Shown here one piece after another: positions 28,903 to 36,671 of a stretch of 64,000 bases of DNA. Within the stretch, counting starts at the first letter, position 1; every line of letters begins with the position of its first letter. The notes under the pieces are model-generated. The model had not been told where the DNA came from and made no database searches. It was given only the letters and a program-made list of their open reading frames with translations. This DNA comes from DASZUK01 sp963844575 (lineage in GTDB: Bacteria > Actinomycetota > Acidimicrobiia > Acidimicrobiales > RAAP-2): NCBI GenBank assembly GCA_963844575.1, contig CAWJOU010000005.1, forward strand, positions 3,348,001 to 3,412,000, in the 5' to 3' direction. Position numbers and translations under genes: made by a program.

Positions 28903-29799
28903 ATGACGGCCAACGGCTCGCCCTGGTCGTTCCATTTCCATGTGGTCGCGTGGCTCGTCGTCGCCGCCATCGCCGTCACGTACCTCGTCGCCGTCCGCCG
29001 GCCGGCCTACGCCGTGACCGGCCGACAGGCGTGGTCTTTCGCCGGCGGGCTCGCTGCCCTGCTGCTCGCGCTGACGTGGCCGGTCGCCGACCTCGCCACG
29101 CACTGGCTCCTCGTCGCCCTCGTGCTGCAACGGCTCGTGCTCATGCTCGCCGTCCCGCCGCTCCTCATGGGCGGGCTGCCCCAGCCGCTCGTCGCCGCCC
29201 TCACCCGGTCCGCCCCGGTCGACGCCGCCGCCCGGTTCGTCGACCGCCCCCCGGTGGCCGTCGCCATCGTCACCGTCACCGCCGTCGGGACGCTGACCGT
29301 CGCCGCGGTCGACGCCCAGGCCTCGGCGCCGGCCGTCCGGGCCGGCCTCGACCTTGCCGTGCTCGCCGCCGGCTTCGTGCTCTGGCTGCCCGTCCTCGGA
29401 CGGCTGCCCGGCGTCGCCCGTCCGTCCGCCCTCGGCCGGGCCGGCTACCTCATCGTGCAGTCGATCGTTCCCAGCTTCCTCGCCGTCGTCTGGATCTTCG
29501 CCCGTCACCCCCTCTACACCGCGTACGCCGACCACGGCCGGGTGCTCGGCCTCGCGCCCTTGACCGATCAGCAGGTCGCCGGTTTCGTCGCCAAGCTCGG
29601 CACGATCGCCGTCCTGTGGACCATCGCCTTCGTCACCGTCACTCGGGCCACCCACCCCGACGGTGACGACGAGCCGCTCACGTGGGCCGACGTCGAGCGC
29701 CAGTTCGAGCGGGTGGCTCGCCGTGAGCGCCGGCTGGGCCATGGGCCGGTCGAACCACCAGCGGCGGCGCCGAACGGCGAGACCGACGACGTGCCGTAG
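28903..29799 (+). CDS. ctaG: cytochrome c oxidase assembly protein, CtaG (caa3) family
   Basis: Membrane protein of 298 aa with about seven hydrophobic helices, matching the caa3_CtaG family involved in copper delivery to cytochrome oxidase. Visible signatures are WSFHFHVVAWLVVAAIAVTYL at the N-terminus (His residues at the membrane face), the loop LATHWLLVALVLQRLVLMLAVPPLLMGG, and LTDQQVAGFVAKLG before the last helix. The hydrophilic C-terminal tail ends in acidic residues. ATG 28903 is the first in-frame start. No oxidase subunit genes are adjacent. Confidence 0.85.
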   Translation: MTANGSPWSFHFHVVAWLVVAAIAVTYLVAVRRPAYAVTGRQAWSFAGGLAALLLALTWPVADLATHWLLVALVLQRLVLMLAVPPLLMGGLPQPLVAALTRSAPVDAAARFVDRPPVAVAIVTVTAVGTLTVAAVDAQASAPAVRAGLDLAVLAAGFVLWLPVLGRLPGVARPSALGRAGYLIVQSIVPSFLAVVWIFARHPLYTAYADHGRVLGLAPLTDQQVAGFVAKLGTIAVLWTIAFVTVTRATHPDGDDEPLTWADVERQFERVARRERRLGHGPVEPPAAAPNGETDDVP

Positions 29800-29823
29800 G
29801 CCGGTCGACTGGCCGGCCCGGCA

Positions 29824-29883
29824 TCAGAAGAGGCTGGGCCGGAAGGGATCGGGTCAGAAGGGGCGCGGTCAGAAGAGGCCGAG
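29824..29883. repeat. 15-bp tandem repeat over the lipoprotein stop
   Basis: Four 15-bp units: TCAGAAGAGGCTGGG, CCGGAAGGGATCGGG, TCAGAAGGGGCGCGG, TCAGAAGAGGCCGAG. The last one carries the stop (TCA 29869-29871, minus strand) of the lipoprotein gene, so copies of the gene end lie downstream of it. Confidence 0.8.
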
Positions 29884-30333
29884 GTGCGAGTGGCCGAACG
29901 ACAGCGGCGGGTGGGCGATCAGCAACGTGGCGATCAGGCGGTTGTCGGGGTACTCGATCTCGACGACGGCCAGCACGCCCTGCGGCTGCCCGATCGGCTG
30001 GGTCACTGCGTCGGCGTCGAAGTGGCCCGTGTACGCGACCAGGCAGACATGCTCGATCTTCGGCCCCGGCGCCGACGTCGCCGCCCGGTACAGCCGCGAC
30101 GCGTGGTCACGGAGCGCGCTGACGTCGACCAGCCGGACGCCACGCAGGTGGCCGTGGTGGCCGACCGCGGCTGTCGCCACCGGCAGGGCGACGTAGCAGC
30201 CGCTGTCGGACGTGCCGAGGTCGTCGCGGACCGACGTGCACGCGGTGAGCGCGACCGACGCCAGGACGGCCAAGGCGACCGCGCCGATCCGCCACGCCCG
30301 CCGCCCGGGGCCGCGACCGCGCCCGGCCCTCAT
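29869..30333 (-). CDS. putative secreted lipoprotein
   Basis: 154 aa. Basic N-terminus MRAGRGRGPGRRAWR, hydrophobic segment IGAVALAVLASVALTAC with a lipobox (LTAC), so the mature protein should be anchored to the outer face of the membrane by a diacylglyceryl Cys. The mature part is small and has two Cys (GCYVALPV and EHVCLVAY) that could pair. No family is recognised. The ATG overlaps the stop of the YbhN-like gene (ATGA), suggesting the two proteins are produced together. The 3' end lies in a 15-bp tandem repeat. Confidence 0.7.
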   Translation of the reverse strand: MRAGRGRGPGRRAWRIGAVALAVLASVALTACTSVRDDLGTSDSGCYVALPVATAAVGHHGHLRGVRLVDVSALRDHASRLYRAATSAPGPKIEHVCLVAYTGHFDADAVTQPIGQPQGVLAVVEIEYPDNRLIATLLIAHPPLSFGHSHLGLF

Positions 30334-31559
30334 GGCTCCACCTTCGACACGCGGACATCGGCACCGCCGGCCGGTGGTGCCGGTTCGGTCGGCCCGGCGT
30401 CGGTCGACGCCGGGTGCATCGCCACCGCCGCGCCCAGCGCGTGCCTCGGCCAGCGGCCCCGGCGCACCCCGAGGGCCAGGCCGCCGCAGGCCGCCCAGCC
30501 GACGATCAGGACCAGCCAGAAGCTGATGAGCCGGTAGATGAAGACCGCGTCGATGCCCGCGGTGTGCACGCCGCCGAAGTACGCGAGCGCGATCGTGATG
30601 CTGCCTTCGACCGCCCCCAGGCCGCCCGGCGTGATCGGCAGGTTCGCGGCCAGCTGGCCCGCGCCATAGGCGAGGAGGAGGGCCTTCCACGGGATGCCGG
30701 CCCCGACGACGAGGAACGAGAGGGCGAAGCACGAGCAGTCGAGGAGCCAGTTGGCCAGCGCCCAGCTGACGATGGTCACGACCTGGCCGCGGTTAAGCCG
30801 GACCACCGTGACCTGGGCGACGAGCCGGTCGATCTGCGCCTCGAGGTCCCCCCGCGGCCGCCCGGTCACCCGCCGGGAGAACCGGACCGACCAGCGGACG
30901 ACCGCGGCCAGCGGTCGCTCGTAGAGGAAGAGCGCGCCGACGGCCAAGGTGATGACCAGCACCCCGACGACGACCGGCACCAGGTCGAGCGTCGCCCCCT
31001 GCTCGGTGGCCAGCACGATGCCAGCCGCGGCGACCAGGGCCAACGACAAAGCCGCCGCCACCCCGCTGCCGACCAGCGCCCACCCGGCCAGCGCGTCGTC
31101 CGCCCCGAGCCGCCGGTACCAGCGGAAGCCGTAGACCGCTGCCACGGCCGGACCGCCGGGCAGCGAGCTCGTGATCGCCTGGGACGCGAGCGTGATGCCG
31201 AAGAGCGTCCGCAGCCCCGACCGGAGGCCGCCCGCACCGAGCAGGCGCGCCTGCACGAACGTGAACGCCACCAATGACGCCGCTTCCGCGGCCCCCGCCA
31301 CCGGGAGCCACCACCATCGCAGGTGGCCGAAGATGCCGCCGATCGCGGTGAGCTCGCTCCGGTGACCGTCGAGCTCTTCGACCGCGAGGACGAGCAGGCC
31401 GATGCCGACGAGCCATCGGAGCACCGGCCACCACCGACGCAGGAGCACCCTGGCCCCGCGGCCGGATCCGGGCCGCGGCGCGGGGTCAGGCAGGGCCTCT
31501 ACCGTCCCGGTCGACGTCGTCGCTCCATGATCGCGATCCCGGTGACGGGACCGCGGCAC
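30330..31559 (-). CDS. YbhN/UPF0104-type membrane protein (lysylphosphatidylglycerol synthase TM-like)
   Basis: Polytopic membrane protein of 409 aa with about eight helices, similar to the flippase-like TM domain of MprF and the UPF0104/YbhN family. The family motif ANLPITPGGLGAVEGSI is intact in the second half, and SQAITSSLPGGPAVAAVYGFRWYRRLG in the first. Probable role is lipid-linked substrate translocation, inferred from MprF. The N-terminal 40 residues are hydrophilic. The start is GTG 31559 as the furthest-upstream candidate; a later GTG before VEALPDP cannot be excluded. It is followed by an overlapping lipoprotein gene. Confidence 0.82.
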   Translation of the reverse strand: MPRSRHRDRDHGATTSTGTVEALPDPAPRPGSGRGARVLLRRWWPVLRWLVGIGLLVLAVEELDGHRSELTAIGGIFGHLRWWWLPVAGAAEAASLVAFTFVQARLLGAGGLRSGLRTLFGITLASQAITSSLPGGPAVAAVYGFRWYRRLGADDALAGWALVGSGVAAALSLALVAAAGIVLATEQGATLDLVPVVVGVLVITLAVGALFLYERPLAAVVRWSVRFSRRVTGRPRGDLEAQIDRLVAQVTVVRLNRGQVVTIVSWALANWLLDCSCFALSFLVVGAGIPWKALLLAYGAGQLAANLPITPGGLGAVEGSITIALAYFGGVHTAGIDAVFIYRLISFWLVLIVGWAACGGLALGVRRGRWPRHALGAAVAMHPASTDAGPTEPAPPAGGADVRVSKVEP

Positions 31560-31696
31560 CGGACAACCCGGTACGGCGATCGGACATGGGTCGTGGACAC
31601 CATTGCGGGGTAGCGACCCACCGTTGGCGGACGGGGGTCGGCGACCGATGCTAACCGAGGCCCTCGGCCGGGCAGTAGCGCCCCGCCGACCGGCGG

Positions 31697-31711
31697 TAGC
31701 GTGAGCGGGCC
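31697..31711 (+). promoter_or_regulatory. leaderless -10 for the tail-anchored protein
   Basis: TAGCGT (31697-31702), 9-nt gap, GTG 31712. It is part of the recurring GGTAGCGT octamer. Confidence 0.55.
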
Positions 31712-32308
31712 GTGACGACAGCCCCCTTGCGGTTCGCCGACGCCTACCACCTGACCTCCGGCACGCCAGGACCGTCGGCCGTCGCCGGCTGCCAGCTCGA
31801 CCTCGGCCGGCGGGGGGTCACCCTCCGTGACCCCGACGGGACGCCCATCTGGTCCGCGCCGTGGTCCGCCGTGACCGGACTGACCGCCGTCGAGCGGACC
31901 ACCCTTCCGGACGGCCGGACCGGGATCGTCGTCATCGTGCGCGCCCGTCCGTCGGTGACGAGCCCGGAAGCCGCCGACCTCCATCGGGTCGTCGTGCCCG
32001 CGGACCAGCCGGCCGCCGTCGAGGAGCAACTCGTCGCCCTGGCCCGGGCTCGCGGCATCGAACCGGAACCGGGCCACGGGCCGGTCGATGCAGTGCCAGT
32101 CGATGCAGTGGCGATTGATCCGGTGGCGGAGGATGTGGAGCCAGTCAACGCGGTGCCGGACGCGGACGCGTCCACCGACGGCGGCGATGCGCCGCCAGAC
32201 GGTGCCGACCGGTCACTGCCGATCTTCGTCGTCGCGCCCGCCATCGTCGGCGTCGGTGCGGTCGTCGCCGTCCTGCTGCTGGCGGCAGGACACGTCATCC
32301 ACCTCTGA
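31712..32308 (+). CDS. conserved-looking protein with C-terminal membrane anchor
   Basis: 198 aa, not recognised. Residues 1-110 look like a small beta-rich domain (VTLRDPDGTPIWSAPWSAVTGLTAVERT, then VVIVRARPS), perhaps PH-like. An acidic Asp/Val/Pro linker with a repeated PVDAV unit (32090-32118) follows. The last 25 residues are one transmembrane helix (IFVVAPAIVGVGAVVAVLLLAA) ending in HVIHL, so the protein would be tail-anchored with the domain in the cytoplasm. GTG 31712 is supported by TAGCGT 9 bases upstream. Confidence 0.65.
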   Translation: MTTAPLRFADAYHLTSGTPGPSAVAGCQLDLGRRGVTLRDPDGTPIWSAPWSAVTGLTAVERTTLPDGRTGIVVIVRARPSVTSPEAADLHRVVVPADQPAAVEEQLVALARARGIEPEPGHGPVDAVPVDAVAIDPVAEDVEPVNAVPDADASTDGGDAPPDGADRSLPIFVVAPAIVGVGAVVAVLLLAAGHVIHL

Positions 32309-32371
32309 GCCGCCCACCCCTCATCGGTCCGGTCGGCCCGGCCCGATGATCGGGGTCGCCCGAAGCTCCGC

Positions 32372-32431
32372 GGAACGGGGATCGGCCGAACGACGATCGG
32401 CCGAACGGGGATCAGCCGAACGACGCGCTGC
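32372..32431. repeat. 15-bp tandem repeat over a stop codon
   Basis: Units GGAACGGGGATCGGC, CGAACGACGATCGGC, CGAACGGGGATCAGC, CGAACGACGCGCTGC. The third contains the minus-strand stop TCA 32412-32414 of the small hypothetical gene. Confidence 0.8.
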
Positions 32432-32699
32432 GGAGCTCGTCGACCGAGAGCTCCGCGGTCGCCTCGCCGCCGCACTGCGGGCAGTGCTCGACGTGCCGCC
32501 ACGACCGGAGCAGCCGGGTCCCCTCGGGGTTGAGGAGGACGACGAACGACTCGGAGATCGGGTCGAGCTCGAGCCCGAAGTACGGCCGCCAGGCCGTCGA
32601 CGCATGGCGGGCATCCATGTCGAGGCCTTTCAGGATGCGGCGGAAACGCATTCGCTCCGTGTCGAAGAGCCAAGTGCTGTGGCACGACTCCAGAACCAT
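32412..32699 (-). CDS. small hypothetical protein with C-terminal CxxC
   Basis: 95 aa from ATG 32699, or 101 aa from GTG 32717. GGAGGG before the ATG favours the shorter form. Sequence begins MVLESCHSTWLFDTERMRFRRIL and has a CPQCGG knuckle near the end plus one Cys at the start, which together could bind one metal. The core LELDPISESFVVLLNPEGTRLLRSWRH reads like a compact mixed alpha/beta protein. Codon use is typical for the genome, so it is a real gene, but I do not recognise the family. A -10-like TATCTT lies about 35 bases upstream. Confidence 0.65.
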   Translation of the reverse strand: MVLESCHSTWLFDTERMRFRRILKGLDMDARHASTAWRPYFGLELDPISESFVVLLNPEGTRLLRSWRHVEHCPQCGGEATAELSVDELRSASFG

Positions 32700-32819
32700 C
32701 GGCGGGGTTCCCTCCACAGTGCGATCATGCCCCAGAAAGATAAGGAATCGCCATCGGAACTATTGCGGTTCTATGACGTTCGCGGTCGTTTCTTGATCCC
32801 TGTCAATGGGGGTTGCCGC

Positions 32820-34172
32820 TCAGAGCGGCCCGCCGTCGTGCTTGCGGCCGGAGAGGCGCTCCCGCTTGGTGGCCAAGATGGCCAGCGTCGACGTCAGAAC
32901 GGACCGGGTGTCGGCCGGGTCGATGACGCCGTCGACGAACCCCCGCTCGGCCGCCGGCCACGGCGTGAGGAACCGCTCCCGGTACTCCTCCTCCCGGCGG
33001 CCACGTTCGGCCTCGTCGGCCCGCCGGTGGAGGATCTGCACCGCGCCGGGGGCGCCCATGACCGCGATCTCCGCCCCCGGCCACGCCAGGCAGACGTCGT
33101 TGCCGAGGCCCTTCGAGTCCATGACGATGTACGCACCGCCGAACGCCTTGCGCAGGATGACGCAGATCCGCGGCACGGTCGCTTCGGCGTAGGCGAAGGC
33201 CAGCTCAGCGCCGTGCCGGATCATCCCTCGCCACTCGAGGTCCTTGCCGGGCAGGAACCCCGGCGTGTCGACGAGGGTGACGATCGGCAGGTTGAAGGCG
33301 TCGCAGAACCGGACGAACCGGGCGCCCTTCTGGGAGGCGACGATGTCGAGCGTGCCGGCGAGCGCCCGCGGCTGGCTGGCGACGACGCCCACCGGCGACC
33401 CGCCCATCCGGGCCAGCGTGGTGACGAGCTGCGGCGCCCACCGGCCCCAGAGCTCACAGGTGACCCCATCGTCGGCGACCGCGCCGATCACGTCCCGGAC
33501 GTCGTACGACGCGTTGTCGCGCGCCGGGACGACGTCACGGAGCTCGGGGACCGGGCGGTCCGGCGGGTCGGCCGTCGGTGTCCGCGGCGGCTCCTCGTCG
33601 GCGTGGTCCGGCAGGAAGCCCAGCAGCTCGGCCACCGCGTCGTCGGGGTCGTCGGACTCGATCGCGCACAGCCCGCTGGCCGCGGCATGGACTGCGGTCC
33701 CCCCGAGCGACTCCAGGTCCACCCGGACGCCCGTGAATGCCTCGACCATCGACGGCCCGGACACGAACGCCACCGCGGACCCGGTCATGACGACGACGTC
33801 GGCCAGCCCGAGCAGGAGGGCCGGGCCGGAGATGACCGGCCCGGTGGCCACCGCGATGACCGGCACGACCCCCGAGCAGGCCGCCACCTCGGCCGCCGCC
33901 GCGCCCCAGCCGTGCAGGGCGTCGATCCCGTCCGCGACGTCGGCCCCGCTGGACGCCAGCTGCAGGACGAGCGGTCGGCGGAACCGCCGGGCCAGCCGGG
34001 CCGCCTCGGCCAGGCTGTCGCCGTCGCGCCGAGCCAGCGCGCCGCGCCGCCGATCCGACGCCGTGCGGGCGACGACCGCCTGGCGACCGCCGAAGTCCTC
34101 GAGCGCCACCCGGACGGTGCCGTCGACACCCGCCCGGACGTCGACGAGCCCGGGTCCGGGGATCACCGCCAT
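32820..34172 (-). CDS. acyl-CoA carboxylase carboxyltransferase (beta) subunit, short form
   Basis: Carboxyltransferase with two crotonase-like domains, 450 aa, against about 510-550 aa for PccB/AccD proteins; the N-terminal region is shortened. The first half has GVVPVIAVATGPVISGPALLLGLADVVVM. The second half has LVDTPGFLPGKDLEWRGMIRHGAELAFAYAEATVPRICVILRKAFGGAYIVMDSKGLG, the acyl-CoA binding signature. It would transfer carboxybiotin-derived CO2 to acetyl- or propionyl-CoA. No biotin carboxylase or biotin-carrier gene is adjacent. The start is ATG 34172, 4 bp after the moaC stop. Confidence 0.85.
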   Translation of the reverse strand: MAVIPGPGLVDVRAGVDGTVRVALEDFGGRQAVVARTASDRRRGALARRDGDSLAEAARLARRFRRPLVLQLASSGADVADGIDALHGWGAAAAEVAACSGVVPVIAVATGPVISGPALLLGLADVVVMTGSAVAFVSGPSMVEAFTGVRVDLESLGGTAVHAAASGLCAIESDDPDDAVAELLGFLPDHADEEPPRTPTADPPDRPVPELRDVVPARDNASYDVRDVIGAVADDGVTCELWGRWAPQLVTTLARMGGSPVGVVASQPRALAGTLDIVASQKGARFVRFCDAFNLPIVTLVDTPGFLPGKDLEWRGMIRHGAELAFAYAEATVPRICVILRKAFGGAYIVMDSKGLGNDVCLAWPGAEIAVMGAPGAVQILHRRADEAERGRREEEYRERFLTPWPAAERGFVDGVIDPADTRSVLTSTLAILATKRERLSGRKHDGGPL

Positions 34173-34176
34173 CGAC

Positions 34177-34668
34177 TCAGCCGGCGTCGAGGTCCGCCCG
34201 GCGCCACGGGCCGGACCGGCCGCCCGACTTCTCCCACAGGGCGACCTGGTCGACCGTCATCGTCCGGTCGGCCGACTTGCACATGTCGTAGACGGTCAGC
34301 GCGGCGACCATGCACGCGGTCATCGCCTCCATCTCGACCCCGGTCCGGTCGACCGTCTCCACCTGGGCCTCGACCTCGACGTAGTCGTCGCCGATCGAGA
34401 AGTTGACGGCCACCGACCCGACGAGCACCGGATGGCACATCGGGATCAGCTCGGCCGTCCGCTTCGCGGCCTGGATGCCGGCGATCCGGGCGGCCGCCAG
34501 GACGTCGCCCTTGGTGATCGCGTTGTTCGCCACCTTGGTCGTCGTCTCGGGCAGCATGCGCACCCGACAGCGGGCCAGCGCCCGGCGGTGGGTCTGCTCC
34601 CTCGGCGTGACGTCGACCATGCGGGCGCCGCCGAGCGGGTCGAGATGGGTGAGACTGCGATCGGACAC
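34177..34668 (-). CDS. moaC: cyclic pyranopterin monophosphate synthase
   Basis: MoaC, 163 aa, second step of molybdenum-cofactor synthesis, producing cPMP from the 3',8-cyclo-GTP made by MoaA. Conserved MVDVTPREQTHRRA, AAKRTAELIPMCHPV, VEVEAQVETVDRTGVEMEAM and TVYDMCKSADR with the active-site Lys are all present. GTG 34668 lies 6 bases after TAGACT (minus), a leaderless promoter. It is divergent from the CIRCE-controlled FmdB gene and followed by the carboxyltransferase. No other moa gene is in the window. Confidence 0.95.
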   Translation of the reverse strand: MSDRSLTHLDPLGGARMVDVTPREQTHRRALARCRVRMLPETTTKVANNAITKGDVLAAARIAGIQAAKRTAELIPMCHPVLVGSVAVNFSIGDDYVEVEAQVETVDRTGVEMEAMTACMVAALTVYDMCKSADRTMTVDQVALWEKSGGRSGPWRRADLDAG

Positions 34669-34680
34669 GGCCAGAGTCTA
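34669..34680 (-). promoter_or_regulatory. leaderless -10 for moaC
   Basis: TAGACT (34680-34675 on minus), 6-nt gap, GTG 34668. Confidence 0.6.
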
Positions 34681-34721
34681 CGACGGCCGCCCGCAGCGGC
34701 TCGGATGCCGCCGCCGTACGG

Positions 34722-34753
34722 TAGAATTGGCACTCGCCGGCCGAGAGTGCCAA
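34722..34753 (+). promoter_or_regulatory. -10 element and CIRCE (HrcA) operator
   Basis: TAGAAT (34722-34727) is a good -10 hexamer. Overlapping its last base is a perfect CIRCE-type inverted repeat: TTGGCACTC (34727-34735), 9-bp spacer, GAGTGCCAA (34745-34753). The consensus is TTAGCACTC-N9-GAGTGCTAA, so each arm differs at one symmetric position. HrcA bound here would block initiation of the FmdB gene, so induction by protein-folding stress is expected. No hrcA or groE gene is in the window. Confidence 0.85.
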
Positions 34754-34807
34754 TAGGCCCGGAAGTGCCAGATGGCCCAGAACTGCCAAATGCCAGAACT
34801 GCCAAAT
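34746..34807 (+). repeat. (A)STGCCA half-site array in the FmdB leader
   Basis: AGTGCCA/ACTGCCA heptamers start at 34746, 34764, 34782 and 34798, spaced 18, 18 and 16 bp. The last two lie in a 16-bp tandem duplication (CCAGAACTGCCAAAT core, 34776-34807). The first is part of the CIRCE right arm. Confidence 0.6.
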
Positions 34808-34840
34808 AACGGAGTCCAAAGCGGGAGCGGAAGAGCAGCC

Positions 34841-35251
34841 ATGCCGACCTACGAGTACGCCTGCACTTCGTGCGGCCACCACCTCGACGCGGTCCAGTCG
34901 TTCACCGACGACCAGCTGACGACGTGCCCGGAGTGCGGCGGCAGCCTCCGCAAGGTCTACGGCGCGGTCGGCATCGTGCTCAAGGGCAGCGGCTTCTACA
35001 AGACCGACAGCCGGGCGGCCGCCAGCTCGGGCAACGGGTCCGGCGGTTCGGGCAGTAATGGCGGCGGCTCGTCCGACAGCGAGTCCGGCAACAAGGCGGC
35101 CGGCGACAAAACGGGTGACAAACCGTCCGGCGACAAGCCGTCCGGCGACAAGACGGCGGCGCCCAAGGGCGAGTCCGGGTCCACCGGCGGGGCGAAGGAA
35201 GGCTCCGGCAAAGGCACGTCCGAAGGGAAGAAGGCCCCCGCGGCCACCTGA
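34841..35251 (+). CDS. FmdB-family zinc-ribbon protein
   Basis: 136 aa. Residues 1-52 are the FmdB-type zinc ribbon MPTYEYACTSCGHHLDAVQSF with CxxC pairs at 8/11 and 29/32, then KVYGAVGIVLKGSGFYKTD. The remaining 80 residues are a Gly/Ser/Lys-rich disordered tail with tandem KPSGD units. The family was named from an amidase regulator, but its general role is unknown. ATG 34841 is chosen over the in-frame ATG 34772 because MPTYEY is the universal FmdB start and GGAAGAG lies 8 bases upstream. It is probably controlled by HrcA through the CIRCE at 34727. A 16-bp tandem duplication covers its stop. Confidence 0.88.
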   Translation: MPTYEYACTSCGHHLDAVQSFTDDQLTTCPECGGSLRKVYGAVGIVLKGSGFYKTDSRAAASSGNGSGGSGSNGGGSSDSESGNKAAGDKTGDKPSGDKPSGDKTAAPKGESGSTGGAKEGSGKGTSEGKKAPAAT

Positions 35252-35270
35252 CGCCGCGGCCACCTCGGCC
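35239..35270. repeat. 16-bp tandem duplication over the FmdB stop
   Basis: CGCGGCCACCTGACGC (35239-35254, containing TGA 35249-35251) followed by CGCGGCCACCTCGGCC (35255-35270). Confidence 0.75.
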
Positions 35271-35296
35271 CGTGACACGGCGTTGCCGCGCTGGCG

Positions 35297-36658
35297 CTAC
35301 GAGCCGCTGAGCTGCATGTCGCCGATGGCCAGCGTCTGGCCGGCGGCGATGCCCGGGAGCCACTCGACGTCGGCTCCGACGTGGACGATCGACTGGAGCA
35401 TCCGCTGGAGCGTCGACGCCACCGTGACCTCCCGCACCGGCTCGGCCAGCGTCCCGCCCCGCACCATCAACCCCTCCGCCCCGACCGAGAAGTCGCCGCT
35501 GACCGGGTTCACGCCGGAGTGGACGCCCGTCACCGACTGCACGTAGAGCCCGTCGCCGACCGCGGCCAGGATCTCGTCCTGGTCCATCGTCCCGGGCGCG
35601 AGCACGAGCGCCCGGCAGCCCGCGCCGGGCGTGCCGGCGAAGCCGCCGCGGACCGCCGAGCCGGTCGACACCGTCCCCGCCCGCCGGGCCGCGACCGTGT
35701 CGAAGAGGAACCCCTTCAGGACGCCGGCCTCGACGAGGACGTTGCGCCGGCACGCCAACCCTTCGCCGTCGTACGTCGCCGCGCCGTACGCCCGCCGGTC
35801 GGTCGGGTCGTCGACGAGCGTGACCGTGGGGACGGCCACCGGCTCGCCGACCCGGCCGGCGAAGAACGACCGGCCCTTGACGACGGCCTCGCCGGAGAGC
35901 GCGGACGAGATGACCGAGAGGAGCGTCGAGACGACCCGGGGGTCGAAGACGACCGTGCAGCGGCCCGACCGGGCTTTGCCGGCGCCGACCATCCGGACCG
36001 CCCGGGTGATCGCGTCGGCGGCCGCCCGGTCCGGGTCGAGGCCGGCCGCGGCCCGACCGACGGAGAAGCCGCTGCCCGTCTGCGAGTCCGCCCCGTCGCC
36101 GGCAATGGCCGAGACCGAGAGGAACGCCGACGTCCGGCGGGTCGCCGCCCGGATCCCCGCCGTCGACGCCAACGCCACCTCGACGCTGCCGTCGCCGTAG
36201 TCCGCCGAGTCGACCTGGCGGATCCGCGGGTCCGCCCGGACCTGCCGTTCGAGGGCCAGCGCCAGCTCGACCTTCTCGTCCGCCGACGTCGCGACGAACG
36301 TCGGGTCCCACAGGTCGAGCTCCGCCGGCGCGACGCCGTCCGGAACCGCCAGGACGACGTCGGGGTCCGGCGTGGCGTAGACCGCGTTGTCCCGCGCCTC
36401 GGCCAGCGTCGCGTCGACGACGTCCGCGTCGAGCGACCCGGCCCACGCGAACCCGGCCCGGTTGCCGTCGTCGTCGCCCTCGCCGGCCAGGACGACCCGG
36501 ATGCCGACGCCGCCGGACGTCGCCGACGACAGCGACTCGACCGCGCCGTCGTAGGCCCGAACCTCCGTGTCGTGGCCGCGGGCGACGTAGACCTCGACCT
36601 GCTCGCCCGGCACCGCCCGGCCGACGACGGACTCAGCCAGGTCCAAGAGCTCGCTCAC
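35297..36658 (-). CDS. TldE/PmbA-family metalloprotease subunit
   Basis: 453 aa, the TldE/PmbA partner of the heterodimeric TldD-TldE protease, which processes peptides such as microcin B17 and degrades CcdA in E. coli. TldE lacks its own zinc motif and completes the active-site chamber. Visible signatures are GFSVGRAAAGLDPDRAAADA and TVVFDPRVVSTLLSVISSALSGEAV, then GDFSVGAEGLMVRGG near the end. It starts 13 bp after the tldD stop, on the same strand, so the two form an operon, as expected for an obligate complex. Confidence 0.9.
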   Translation of the reverse strand: MSELLDLAESVVGRAVPGEQVEVYVARGHDTEVRAYDGAVESLSSATSGGVGIRVVLAGEGDDDGNRAGFAWAGSLDADVVDATLAEARDNAVYATPDPDVVLAVPDGVAPAELDLWDPTFVATSADEKVELALALERQVRADPRIRQVDSADYGDGSVEVALASTAGIRAATRRTSAFLSVSAIAGDGADSQTGSGFSVGRAAAGLDPDRAAADAITRAVRMVGAGKARSGRCTVVFDPRVVSTLLSVISSALSGEAVVKGRSFFAGRVGEPVAVPTVTLVDDPTDRRAYGAATYDGEGLACRRNVLVEAGVLKGFLFDTVAARRAGTVSTGSAVRGGFAGTPGAGCRALVLAPGTMDQDEILAAVGDGLYVQSVTGVHSGVNPVSGDFSVGAEGLMVRGGTLAEPVREVTVASTLQRMLQSIVHVGADVEWLPGIAAGQTLAIGDMQLSGS

Positions 36659-36671
36659 CCTGTCACCCTTC

